Position numbers and translations under genes: made by a program
Assembly (NCBI RefSeq): GCF_015679325.1
Contig: NZ_JADPVI010000001.1
Span: forward strand, 558,001-622,000
Direction: 5' to 3'
Length of the DNA: 64,000 nt
From: Kaistella gelatinilytica
Lineage (GTDB): Bacteria; Bacteroidota; Bacteroidia; Flavobacteriales; Weeksellaceae
The notes under the pieces: generated by a model
What the model was told of the DNA's origin: nothing
Seen by the model: only the letters and a program-made list of their open reading frames with translations
Database searches by the model: none
In this document: piece by piece, positions 45,285-53,762 of the stretch
Position numbering within the stretch: position 1 is the first letter of the stretch
Layout: each line of letters opens with the position of its first letter

Positions 45285-46706
45285 ATGAAAAAACTTCTAT
45301 TTTTTCTGGTTGTCTTCTACGGCACTCAGTCATTTTCGCAGATTAATATTACAAAAGATCCTGCCTTTGGAAACGGTGGAATATTCACCGCTGACTTTAG
45401 CAACTCGCAAACTATTCTAAACACTAATATAATTGTTCTACCAGACAATTCTATTTTATATCTTATTAACAGCACCGAAAAGAATTATATTCTTAAGCTC
45501 ACACCCAACGGAGCACTTGATTCGAGTTTTGCAAATAATGGCAAGCTTGAATTCCAGGAAAATAATTTTATGAATGCAATGCTGCAGGGTGATAAAATCA
45601 TTGTTTGTTTCGGACCTAAACCGTCTGGTGATGATCCCTACGAAGGTTCTAAAATTATTAGATACGATCATAATGGAATTTTGGATACCACTTTTGGGGA
45701 AAATGGAGTTCTAAATGAAGTTACAGAAAGTATCAATCCTCAAGCGTTAAGTGTTTTAGTTCTGGCTGATCAAAGTTTAATTATTACCAATTCTGATAGC
45801 ACAAATGCGAAGAAATTTACTGCAGATGGCATGTTAGACACGACATTTGGGAACAATGGCGAAATAAGTTATTCCTATCATTTCCCGATGGGACAATCTT
45901 CAAACGGTAAAATTACGACGTGTGATATAAGTTCGATTTCGTCTTCCGTTTTTTCATTTTATGATTTAAATTCCTTAGAGACCAATACTGTGTTGAATTT
46001 AAATCAGCATTCCTGTCACCATCACAACGGTGCTTTGTTACAAAATAAAACGAATCTTTCGACACGGATGACTTCCAATGGGATGGTTTATTCTGTTTTT
46101 GAATATAAGAATTATCCACTTCCTGATTTCAGCAGGTTAATTGTGATCAAAGATGATCACCTGGATTCTAATTTTAATGGAAATGGTTTTGCAACCTCTG
46201 AAGATTATGAACAGTTTTTAGATATGGGTTTCTCACAAAATCAATTTATCATATTAAATCAAAAAGGAAATCAAAAAGCTTTAAACGCTTTTTCTACGAC
46301 TGGTAATGCTTTAAAAATTAATAATAACAGAGATTTTAATCTTTTGTCCGGTCACGAAATTGAGTTGAAAGACAATTTTATTCTGGTCAATTCTATTCTT
46401 CCAGATCAAAATCAAAACCTGATCCGAGTGAAAATTGAAAAGTATTTAGTGCAGACTGAGAAACTTTCCACTTCAAATACCTCTCTTAAAAAAATTGAAA
46501 TTGAAAATCCACTGAGAGATTTTTTAAACATTAGAAATGCAGAAGATGCTGAAAGTTTAGAACTTTTTTCAATTGAGGGAAAGAAGGTTTTAGAATCCAA
46601 AAATGATAAAAAAATTAATACTGCAATTCTTCCAAAAGGAAATTATATTCTGAAAATCACTATGAAAAACAGTGAACATATTTCAAAAAAGTTGATTAAG
46701 AATTAA
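45285..46706 (+). CDS. Secreted delta-60 repeat protein with T9SS type A sorting domain
   Basis: 473 residues. Signal peptide MKKLLFFLVVFYGTQSFSQ. Contains at least three delta-60 beta-propeller-type repeats, GALDSSFANNGKL, GILDTTFGENGVL and GMLDTTFGNNGEI. The last ~75 residues (NPLRDFLNIRNAEDAESLELF, GKKVLES, LPKGNYILKI, KKLIKN) are a type A sorting domain of the type IX system. Surface or secreted; function unknown. Confidence 0.85.
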   Translation: MKKLLFFLVVFYGTQSFSQINITKDPAFGNGGIFTADFSNSQTILNTNIIVLPDNSILYLINSTEKNYILKLTPNGALDSSFANNGKLEFQENNFMNAMLQGDKIIVCFGPKPSGDDPYEGSKIIRYDHNGILDTTFGENGVLNEVTESINPQALSVLVLADQSLIITNSDSTNAKKFTADGMLDTTFGNNGEISYSYHFPMGQSSNGKITTCDISSISSSVFSFYDLNSLETNTVLNLNQHSCHHHNGALLQNKTNLSTRMTSNGMVYSVFEYKNYPLPDFSRLIVIKDDHLDSNFNGNGFATSEDYEQFLDMGFSQNQFIILNQKGNQKALNAFSTTGNALKINNNRDFNLLSGHEIELKDNFILVNSILPDQNQNLIRVKIEKYLVQTEKLSTSNTSLKKIEIENPLRDFLNIRNAEDAESLELFSIEGKKVLESKNDKKINTAILPKGNYILKITMKNSEHISKKLIKN

Positions 46707-46730
46707 AATATTCTTCCATGTGATAGTACA

Positions 46731-46764
46731 AAAAAACCGTCTGAAATTCAGACGGTTTTTTTTA
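46731..46764. terminator. Bidirectional terminator
   Basis: Hairpin AACCGTCTGAA/TTCAGACGGTT flanked by A7 and T8 between convergent genes. Confidence 0.85.
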
Positions 46765-46784
46765 TTTGTGAAGAAAAACTCTTT

Positions 46785-47438
46785 CTAGCTCATTTTTTTA
46801 GCATCCGCAACGAACTGCGCCAAACCTTTATCAGTTAAAGGGTGATTCAATAAATTAAGAATTGAATCTAAGGGCGAAGTGATCACATCGGCACCAATTT
46901 TCGCACAGTTGATAATATGCATAGGCGAACGGATGGACGCTGCCAAAATTTCTGTGTCGAACATATAATTATCAAAAATTATTCTGATCTCTTCGATTAA
47001 ATTCATTCCGTCCACTGAAATATCATCTAATCTTCCTAAGAATGGAGAAACATAGTTTGCTCCAGCTTTCGCCGCCAATAAAGCTTGACCAGCTGAGAAA
47101 ATTAAAGTACAGTTGGTTTTGATTCCTTTGTTGGAGAAATATTTTAAAGCTTTGATACCATCTTTGATCATTGGAATTTTCACTACGATATTTGGGTGAA
47201 TCGCTGCTAATTCGTCGCCTTCTTTAATCATTTCTTCATAAGTGGTGCTCAAAACTTCCGCAGAAATATCGCCGTCTACAATTTCGCAAATGGTCTTGTA
47301 ATGGTTTAGAACAGCTTCTTTTCCGCTGATTCCTTCTTTAGCCATTAAGGATGGATTGGTAGTAACTCCATCTAAAATTCCTAGATCCTGTGCTTCTTTA
47401 ATTTGCTCCAGATTAGCGGTGTCGATAAAAAATTTCAT
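46785..47438 (-). CDS. fsa: Transaldolase, FSA/TalC type
   Basis: 217 residues, the short single-domain class. Schiff-base Lys87 in [10 protein letters not shown], plus [44 protein letters not shown] and SPFLGRLDD. It transfers a dihydroxyacetone unit, as a transaldolase or a fructose-6-phosphate aldolase. It has its own -7 box and probably belongs outside the PKS cluster although it follows the ACP gene by 75 nt. Confidence 0.9.
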   Translation of the reverse strand: MKFFIDTANLEQIKEAQDLGILDGVTTNPSLMAKEGISGKEAVLNHYKTICEIVDGDISAEVLSTTYEEMIKEGDELAAIHPNIVVKIPMIKDGIKALKYFSNKGIKTNCTLIFSAGQALLAAKAGANYVSPFLGRLDDISVDGMNLIEEIRIIFDNYMFDTEILAASIRSPMHIINCAKIGADVITSPLDSILNLLNHPLTDKGLAQFVADAKKMS

Positions 47439-47455
47439 ATTACTTTTTGTTTTTG

Positions 47456-47463
47456 CAAAGGTA
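47456..47463 (-). promoter_or_regulatory. -7 promoter box TACCTTTG of the transaldolase gene
   Basis: Perfect TAnnTTTG on the minus strand, 17 nt before the ATG at 47438. Confidence 0.5.
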
Positions 47464-47513
47464 AGATTTTCGTGTGCAATGGGAAAATGATTCTATTTAA
47501 AAATATTGTGTAA

Positions 47514-47768
47514 TTATTTAGCGGCCAGTTTCTCTTCAATCACGGCCAATGCAGATTTTACGTCACGCATTTTCTCCATCGAATCAGCATCTATCTCGAT
47601 ATCAAAAACTTCTTCCACATCTAAAATGACATCAACCAAATTCGCGGAATTAATATTTAGATCGTTGATAAAATCGGTATCTTCATCGATGTTTGCTAAA
47701 GCTTCCTCATTTTTCACATAAGGTTTTACGATTTCTTTTAATTTTTGAATTGCCTCTTCCTTGTCCAT
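47514..47768 (-). CDS. Acyl carrier protein of the type III PKS cluster
   Basis: 84 residues. The phosphopantetheine Ser41 lies in LNINSANLVDVIL, where NSAN replaces the usual DSLD/DSLE. Helical four-helix pattern with acidic residues. It is cluster-specific, 18 nt after the ketosynthase stop, so it likely carries the growing acyl chain for the adjacent KS, dehydratase and enoyl reductase. Confidence 0.85.
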   Translation of the reverse strand: MDKEEAIQKLKEIVKPYVKNEEALANIDEDTDFINDLNINSANLVDVILDVEEVFDIEIDADSMEKMRDVKSALAVIEEKLAAK

Positions 47769-47786
47769 ATTGAGATTTAAATTTTA

Positions 47787-49061
47787 TTAAGAATATTTTT
47801 TAAAGATAATACATCCATTCACGTCACCAAAACCAAAACTGACTTTCGCTGCGATGTTGATGTTTTTTTCTACTAAATTTTGTGGAATACAATCTGAGTC
47901 GATAATCACGGAAATTTCTGGATTTAAATCTTCGCAATTGATATTGGGTGCTACAAAATTTTCTGACAGTTGTAAAATAGCAGCAACACATTCAATACTT
48001 GCTGCCGCAGAAAGACAATGTCCTGTTAAGGCTTTTAATGAATTGATGTAAGGGAAATCTTTCCCAGATCGGTTTAAAGCAGTTGATAAATTCTCAATTT
48101 CGGTAGCATCTTTTGAGGTTGCGGTTAAATGTCCACTGATATAATCGATGTCTTTTGCTTCAATTCCAGAATCTAAAATGGCATCTTTTATACATTTCTG
48201 AACAGCGGTTGAATTGGGCGCAGTCATACTTCCACCGCCGCGTTGACCGCCGCTATTTAAATTTCCGCCGAGAATTTCGCAATAGATTTTTGCATTTCTA
48301 GCTAAAGCAGATTCCAAATCTTCAACTACCAAAGCTCCGGCGCCGCTTCCCGGGACAAAACCCGCTGCAGAGGCACTCATCGGCCGAGAAGCGGATTCTG
48401 GATTTTCATTTGATTTAAAATTACAAACTTTTATCGCATCAAATCCTGCCCAAATATAAGGACCGGAATCACTGGTACTTCCAGCTAAAATTCGTTTTGC
48501 TTTTCCCGCTTTTATGCGATCAAAAGCCATTAAAATACTTTCTGTTCCTGTAGTACACGCAGAAGAATTGGTCGTGACTTGATTTCCGAAGCCTAATTTA
48601 CCACCTAAATAAGCAGAAATTCCACTGTTCATGGTTTGCGAAACGGCGGTGCTTCCTAATCTTCGTGTTTGAAGCGCATCAATTTTATAAATACTTTCCC
48701 GAAATTTTTCAATGCCAGAAGTTCCGGCGCCGAAAATCGTTCCGCTGTCCCAATCTGGGTTTTCATCTTGCGAAGGTTCTAAACCAGCATCTTTCCAGGC
48801 ATCTAAGCCTGCGATAACGCCGTACATAATTCCGGTTGAATTAAAATTACGTAATTCTAAATCAGTAAAATATTCGCTTAAGTTTTCTTTATCAACGGGT
48901 GGAGTTCCGGAAACCTGACAGGAAAATTGCAAGTCGGCTAATTGTTGATCAAACTGAATTCCAGAGCGTCCTTCCTTTAAAGCAGCACGAAAGCTTTCGA
49001 GACCAACTCCATTGGGTGCAACGACTCCTAAACCTGTTATTACAACTCTTGTTTCTTTCAT
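47787..49061 (-). CDS. Beta-ketoacyl-ACP synthase (FabF/KAS II-like) of the PKS cluster
   Basis: 424 residues from ATG 49061 (MKETRVVITGLGVVAPNG); an ATG 36 nt earlier is less likely. The catalytic Cys is in NSSACTTGTES, the two His in ISGHLTATSKDATE and KALTGHCLSAAASIE, so the Cys-His-His triad is complete. HLTAT instead of HGTST is a deviation typical of cluster-specific KS. It extends acyl-ACP by decarboxylative condensation with malonyl-ACP. The 218-bp gap upstream carries inverted repeats and separates it from the dehydratase. Confidence 0.88.
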   Translation of the reverse strand: MKETRVVITGLGVVAPNGVGLESFRAALKEGRSGIQFDQQLADLQFSCQVSGTPPVDKENLSEYFTDLELRNFNSTGIMYGVIAGLDAWKDAGLEPSQDENPDWDSGTIFGAGTSGIEKFRESIYKIDALQTRRLGSTAVSQTMNSGISAYLGGKLGFGNQVTTNSSACTTGTESILMAFDRIKAGKAKRILAGSTSDSGPYIWAGFDAIKVCNFKSNENPESASRPMSASAAGFVPGSGAGALVVEDLESALARNAKIYCEILGGNLNSGGQRGGGSMTAPNSTAVQKCIKDAILDSGIEAKDIDYISGHLTATSKDATEIENLSTALNRSGKDFPYINSLKALTGHCLSAAASIECVAAILQLSENFVAPNINCEDLNPEISVIIDSDCIPQNLVEKNINIAAKVSFGFGDVNGCIIFKKYS

Positions 49062-49090
49062 AATTATTACACTGCTGTTTGTTAAGACTT

Positions 49091-49245
49091 TTCGCACAGA
49101 TTTTCACGAATTTTCACAGATTTTAAAAATGCTGACTCTGGGCAATTTGAGCATAACCCCTGAAACTGTTCCTATAGATTTTCTAACGCGATAATAATTT
49201 TTGTTCCACGACTTCCGTTAAAATCCTTGAAAATCTGTGGGCGAA
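49091..49245. repeat. Inverted-repeat pair in the gap of the PKS operon
   Basis: Left arm TTCGCACAGATTTT (49091-49104) matches the reverse complement of right arm AAAATCTGTGGGCGAA (49230-49245) except for a 2-nt gap; the left arm is followed by a second copy CACAGATTTT. This looks like a REP/MITE-type element, and is the only sizeable gap in an operon otherwise built of touching or overlapping genes. Confidence 0.55.
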
Positions 49246-49279
49246 ATTTAGCGGCATATATTTCTATTGCCGTTCTAAA

Positions 49280-49708
49280 CTATTTTATAATCCCTGCAAT
49301 AATCCCTTCACAAACAATTTCTGATTGTTCATTCAGCATCTTTACTTTGCATTTTAATTTATTAAATCTAAAGTAAATTTTCTCTGAAATCACCGTCACT
49401 TTTTCACCCGGAAAAACGGGTTTCAGAAATTCGATATCTGTGGAAGTTAAACCAATCTGGCTTTCTTCAGTCAAGTCATTTCCAACCAGAAAAATTCCTA
49501 AACAAACCAATCCAATTTGCGCCATGGTTTCGGTTAAGATAACTCCAGGAGTAATTGGATTGATTTTAAAATGACCTTTATAAAAATCTAAATCTTCTTT
49601 AAAAGTAAAAGTTCCAGTCACACCATTTTCGTCCATGCTCACCAAATCATCCACGAATAAAAATGGAGTAGAATAGGGTAGTTTTTCTAAGATTTCTGCG
49701 GTATTCAT
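49280..49708 (-). CDS. FabZ/FabA-like 3-hydroxyacyl-ACP dehydratase
   Basis: 142 residues, hot-dog fold. Catalytic His46 in KGHFKINPITPGVILTE and Glu60 in ILTETMAQ. It removes water from 3-hydroxyacyl-ACP. It starts directly after the enoyl reductase stop (no gap), within the PKS operon. Confidence 0.85.
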   Translation of the reverse strand: MNTAEILEKLPYSTPFLFVDDLVSMDENGVTGTFTFKEDLDFYKGHFKINPITPGVILTETMAQIGLVCLGIFLVGNDLTEESQIGLTSTDIEFLKPVFPGEKVTVISEKIYFRFNKLKCKVKMLNEQSEIVCEGIIAGIIK

Positions 49709-50506
49709 TTAACTCAAACGTTCGCCGCCATCCACGGGAATTACACAACCATTAATCCAAGCGGCTTCATCTGTACATAATAAACTCACCACATTTGCCA
49801 CATCTTGCGGCGTGGTTAATCTTTTAAAAGGATTGCGTTTTTTAGTGTGTTCTTTTATTTTTTCACTTCCTGGAATCATCTGCAAAGATCGCGTATCCGT
49901 TACTCCGGCTTGAATACAGTTTGATCGTAAACCAAATGGAGCAAACTCCAAAGCGATATTTCTGGAGATGGCTTCCAAAGCAGCTTTTGCAGCAGAAACT
50001 GCGCCGTAATTGTTGATTGGTTTTATACTTCCTTCACTTGTAAAAGCAAGAATTCTCGCATCTTCCGCAAACAGATTTTCATTGAAAATTAATTTCGTCC
50101 AGTCGTATAAACTGGTTGCCATGGCTTGAAGTGTAATTGAGAAATCGTCGGTTGATAAACTTTCATTTTTAGAACCAGTCATCGGCTTTAAATTTCCTTT
50201 GGCAATACTGTGTAAGAGACATCGAATTTTTCCTTCTGAACCTAAAATATTTTTTAATTCGGTTAAAATATCCTGTTGATGTTGAAGGTTTAAAGCGTCT
50301 TTATTCAAACTTATAAAATGAATATTTTCGTTTTTAATTAAATTAAATTCTTCATTAATAGTTTCCATTTCAGCACGGGAACTGCGGTGAATAATACAAA
50401 TATTCATTCCTTCTGAAGCCAGTTTTTTTGCAGAAGCTAAACCTAATCCTGAACTTCCGCCCAAAATCACAGTCCAATAATTTGTATTTTTAAATCTTCC
50501 TACCAT
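49709..50506 (-). CDS. FabL-like enoyl-ACP reductase (SDR) of the PKS cluster
   Basis: 265 residues. NAD(P)-binding ILGGSSGLGLASAKK at 14-28. The catalytic motif is Tyr167-x6-Lys174 (NNYGAVSAAKAALEA), the spacing of FabI/FabL enoyl reductases, whereas ketoreductases have Tyr-x3-Lys. HSIAKGNLKPM (99-109) matches the FabI HSIA region and EGSIKPINNY resembles FabL. The FabI second Tyr is Ser157. It is likely to saturate the trans-2-enoyl bond of a cluster-made chain. Overlaps the PKS gene by 7 nt. Alternative: an unusual 3-ketoacyl reductase. Confidence 0.75.
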   Translation of the reverse strand: MVGRFKNTNYWTVILGGSSGLGLASAKKLASEGMNICIIHRSSRAEMETINEEFNLIKNENIHFISLNKDALNLQHQQDILTELKNILGSEGKIRCLLHSIAKGNLKPMTGSKNESLSTDDFSITLQAMATSLYDWTKLIFNENLFAEDARILAFTSEGSIKPINNYGAVSAAKAALEAISRNIALEFAPFGLRSNCIQAGVTDTRSLQMIPGSEKIKEHTKKRNPFKRLTTPQDVANVVSLLCTDEAAWINGCVIPVDGGERLS

Positions 50507-51552
50507 TGCAGTAAAACTCTTTGCGCAGAAAATCCAGGCCCGAAACTTAACATTAAACCTTTCTCGCCTTTCTGCGGTTTTTGATTGATAATTTCTTCTA
50601 ATACGTAAAGAACGGTCGCGCTCGACATATTTCCATACAATCTTAAAATCTCTTTTGTCGTGTCAATATTTTTCCCCAATTCTGAAAACAATCCTTCCAC
50701 CATTTGCACTATTTTTTTTCCACCTGGATGGAAAATAAGATAATCGACATCTTTAATTTCTAAATTTTGTTTGGCTAAAAACGGATGGATTATATTTGGG
50801 AAATGTTCCCCAATCGTGTCGGGAACTTCAATATCTAAAATCATTTGCAACCCAGAGTTCGTTAATTTGAAACCCATCATGTGTTCATTATTATAGAAAT
50901 GATACATTTCTTCTGCCACGATCTCCGGACCTTCCGCATCTTCTTCCGATGATAAAAGGACACACGCAGCGCCGTCGCCGAAAATTGCGGCACTTACAAT
51001 ATTCGCCATGGAGAAATCCTCTAACTGAAAAGTAGCGGTGGGACTTTCAACTGCGATTACTGCAGCACGCTTTCCTGGATTTGCCTGAAGAAAGTTCTTG
51101 GCATAAATAATTCCGGAAACTCCGGCTGCACAACCCATTTCTGTCACAGGTAATCGTACAATATCCTGACGTAAATTTAATTTGTTGATCAGATAAGCAT
51201 CAAGCGACGGAATCATAATTCCAGTACAACTTACGGTAATAATGTAATCCAAAGATTGCGGATCCCAATTGGCTTTTTTCAAAGATTTATCCAAAACCTG
51301 TTCGCCTAATAAAACAACTTCACGGGCATAAATGTCATTTTTATCTTCGAAAGATGTTGCCGTGAAAACTTCAATCGGATCCATAATGGAATACCTTTCG
51401 TCAACGGCGGCTCCTTCAAAAATCTTTTTGACTTTCCGCACAAATCGGCTGTCCTGACCGACCAACCATTGATCTAAAAAAGGCAAGACTTCGGAAGTTT
51501 TTCGGGAATATTTGGGCAATTGCTTAGCAACTGTAATAATTTTTACACTCAT
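50500..51552 (-). CDS. Type III polyketide synthase (chalcone/stilbene synthase-like)
   Basis: 350 residues. The CHS triad is complete: Cys141 in TEMGCAAGVSG, His275 in LIFHPGGKK, Asn308 in LRLYGNMSSATVLYVLEE. Also GFGPGFSA-like LSFGPGFSAQ. The enzyme extends a starter (here probably an acyl chain from the neighbouring genes) with malonyl-CoA and cyclises it, to an alkylresorcinol, alkylpyrone or phloroglucinol type; which one cannot be read from sequence. It overlaps the methyltransferase stop by 4 nt (ATGA). Confidence 0.92.
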   Translation of the reverse strand: MSVKIITVAKQLPKYSRKTSEVLPFLDQWLVGQDSRFVRKVKKIFEGAAVDERYSIMDPIEVFTATSFEDKNDIYAREVVLLGEQVLDKSLKKANWDPQSLDYIITVSCTGIMIPSLDAYLINKLNLRQDIVRLPVTEMGCAAGVSGIIYAKNFLQANPGKRAAVIAVESPTATFQLEDFSMANIVSAAIFGDGAACVLLSSEEDAEGPEIVAEEMYHFYNNEHMMGFKLTNSGLQMILDIEVPDTIGEHFPNIIHPFLAKQNLEIKDVDYLIFHPGGKKIVQMVEGLFSELGKNIDTTKEILRLYGNMSSATVLYVLEEIINQKPQKGEKGLMLSFGPGFSAQRVLLQW

Positions 51553-52262
51553 ATTTTCTCAATAATCCATTGGTAGCGGAATGCCCACTTCCATTTAATA
51601 TTTACTTTTTTAAAATTTAACTGCGTAGAAAATTTCTCCAGATCTTTCCGTTTAAATCCGCGTAATATGGAGATTAAACCATCATTTGCAGTCATTTCTT
51701 TTAATCTGAATACGAAAATTATCACCTGAAAAAGACGGTATGCTAATTTACTTCTTTGCAGATCATTTACCACAATTCCTTTGGTAACAAGACCGTAAAT
51801 AACTTTCATTATGTTGATGATCCCATCGTTTTTAAAGTGATGTAAAGTAAGCGTAATTAGGGCGATATCTATACTAAATTTCGAAAAATCGTATAAAAAT
51901 ATATCTTCAGCCAAGTAAGAGATATTTTCAAATTCTGCGGAACATTTCTCCGCGTGTCGAATCGTGGCTTCATTGGCATCGATTCCTATTAATTTGAAAT
52001 TTAAGTTATTATCTGTGCCATATTTTGAAAGCATTCTTAGCATATCGCCGCCTCCGCAACCAAAATCGATGATCGTTATCAATTTATCTTTCGGAAAATC
52101 TTTAATTAAAGTTTTTACTCCATCTAAAGTCACGGAGTTTCCACCGAGCAACTGATTAATTCGGGCGATATCGTCCAGAGCGGTTACTAAACCTTCATTA
52201 TCCATCGAAAAATCATCCATCGATTCTTCTAAATCCGTTCTGTAAGTTGTGTCTAAAGCCAT
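51549..52262 (-). CDS. Class I SAM-dependent methyltransferase of the PKS cluster
   Basis: 237 residues. SAM motif I is IIDFGCGGGDMLRML (~66-80), the acidic end of beta-2 is IGIDANEATIRHAE, and motif IV is IALITLTLHHF. It probably methylates the aromatic PKS product (O- or C-methylation), as methyltransferases beside type III PKS genes do in Streptomyces. TAATG overlap with the flavoprotein upstream, ATGA overlap with the PKS. Confidence 0.85.
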   Translation of the reverse strand: MALDTTYRTDLEESMDDFSMDNEGLVTALDDIARINQLLGGNSVTLDGVKTLIKDFPKDKLITIIDFGCGGGDMLRMLSKYGTDNNLNFKLIGIDANEATIRHAEKCSAEFENISYLAEDIFLYDFSKFSIDIALITLTLHHFKNDGIINIMKVIYGLVTKGIVVNDLQRSKLAYRLFQVIIFVFRLKEMTANDGLISILRGFKRKDLEKFSTQLNFKKVNIKWKWAFRYQWIIEKI

Positions 52263-53401
52263 TATTGATTGACGGTAATTTCCTTACCGTGGGTTTTTCT
52301 GATAATTAAAGGAAGTAAAAAGGGAACGTAAGTAATTAAAGTGGTCAAAATTTCTGAAAGTTTTGAATGTTCGAAAGTACTACCTAAAATTCGGCCATAC
52401 CATAATCTTTGTTTGAAATTTTTATTCCAGATCGAAGAATAATTCTTTTCGAGCTGATCTCTTGAAATTTTATTGGATAAAAAATCGATTGTTTGTTCTG
52501 CGGCCAATTTCGCACTGTGAATCGCCATTGCCATTCCATTTCCGCATAAGGGATGAATTAATCCGGCCGTATCGCCCATCATTAATATATGATTTTCCAC
52601 ATTTTCTTTTTTTTCAAAACAGATCTGACTGATGGTCAAAGGTTTTTCAAAAACTGAAGTTGAGTGTTCTAAAATATTTTTTAAATGTGGATTTTGAGAA
52701 ACCACATTTTCCTGGAATTCTTCAATATTTTTATATTTTTTGAAAGATTTAAAATTAGTTAAGTAACAGATATTGAGCAAATTGTTTTCAATTTTCGAAA
52801 CGCCACAATAACCGCCTTTAAAATTATAAAGTCCAACAACTGTTTCATCAAATTCACCTTCGTAATGAGCCTTTACACCCAACCAAGGAGATTTTTTCTG
52901 AAGAAAATTTCTTTTCATTTTCAAGTCTAAGTTGGATCTTTTTCCAAATCCACCTAAAATAGCTCGAGAAGTCAAAATTTTTCCAGAGGCTAAATAAACT
53001 TCAAAAAAATCATCTTTAAAAATGACTTCATTCACCTGATCTCCGATAATTTCACAGTTTTGAGAAAGAGCCTTTTTATAAAGTGCATAATCTAAAGTAT
53101 ATCTACTAATTCCAAAACCACCGAGTGGAAGTTGGGTTTTAATCGTTCGTCCAGACTCGGATGAAAATTGCAGTGTAGAAATGTGCGTTGATTTTAATTC
53201 TTCAATATTTACATTGAGCCATTTAAAATAGGGAAGAACCTCGTTGGAAATATATTCGCCGCAAACTTTATGTTTTGGATAAGAATTCTTCTCAATAACA
53301 ATGACTTTACAACCCATTTTAGTAAGGTGTATCGCGCTCGTTAAACCTGCTAAACCACCGCCAATGATGAGGACTTCAGTATCGCAATTTGAATTCTTCA
53401 A
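52262..53401 (-). CDS. FAD-dependent oxidoreductase (geranylgeranyl-reductase/hydroxylase-like)
   Basis: 379 residues. Dinucleotide-binding LIIGGGLAGLTSAIHLTK at 11-28, HKVCGEYIS (the GGR-type CGE motif), and GDTAGLIHPLCGNGMAMAIHSA near residue 290. This group includes aromatic-ring hydroxylases and geranylgeranyl reductases. In a type III PKS operon a ring hydroxylase giving a quinone is a fitting role. First gene of the operon; the upstream sequence is a dispersed repeat. Confidence 0.85.
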   Translation of the reverse strand: MKNSNCDTEVLIIGGGLAGLTSAIHLTKMGCKVIVIEKNSYPKHKVCGEYISNEVLPYFKWLNVNIEELKSTHISTLQFSSESGRTIKTQLPLGGFGISRYTLDYALYKKALSQNCEIIGDQVNEVIFKDDFFEVYLASGKILTSRAILGGFGKRSNLDLKMKRNFLQKKSPWLGVKAHYEGEFDETVVGLYNFKGGYCGVSKIENNLLNICYLTNFKSFKKYKNIEEFQENVVSQNPHLKNILEHSTSVFEKPLTISQICFEKKENVENHILMMGDTAGLIHPLCGNGMAMAIHSAKLAAEQTIDFLSNKISRDQLEKNYSSIWNKNFKQRLWYGRILGSTFEHSKLSEILTTLITYVPFLLPLIIRKTHGKEITVNQ

Positions 53402-53762
53402 TTTTTTATTTAAATGTAGTAAAAAATTTTAGCACAAAGTCACAAAAGTTTTATTATGCTACTTCTTGTTTATTTTTAAACACATTAGTCACATTAGTTT
53501 AATTGGAAAAGGGTTGCGTGTAAAAGAAAACATTAGTGTTCAATTTCCGAAGGAAATCTTAATCATCTAAACTCCTTAACCAAAATTTTAATGGTAAATT
53601 TTTGCATCATTCTTTATGCATTTTTTTGAATATCTAAATTTTTAGCCAATCCTTTTTGTCTCTTTTGCGGTAAAAAACAAAAAACCTCACGTTGCCGCAA
53701 GGTTCTATAGTTTATTGTAAGATTGTAAACATCCATCATCAGACCTCCATCATCCAACAATC
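53402..53762. other. Intergenic region with dispersed repeat and acs terminator
   Basis: 361 bp. At 53431-53460 a degenerate repeat GCACAAAGTCACAAAAGTTTTATTATGCT, partly matching in inverse orientation 56014-56049 on the other side of acs. At 53489-53506 CACATTAGTCACATTAGT is a tandem repeat. The rest is AT-rich, with no gene. The end (53725-53760) has CATCATC-rich repeats beside the acs stop. Confidence 0.5.
53673..53704 (-). terminator. Terminator of acs
   Basis: On the minus strand AACCTTGC-GGCAAC-GTGAGGTT (8-bp stem with two G-U pairs) followed by TTTTTTG and more T. Confidence 0.65.

Noticed and set aside
47514..53401. Flexirubin or dialkylresorcinol (darA/darB) cluster
   Set aside because: Those use other condensing enzymes and an aromatic ammonia-lyase or acyltransferases; here a chalcone-type PKS with the Cys-His-Asn triad is at the core and no such genes are seen.
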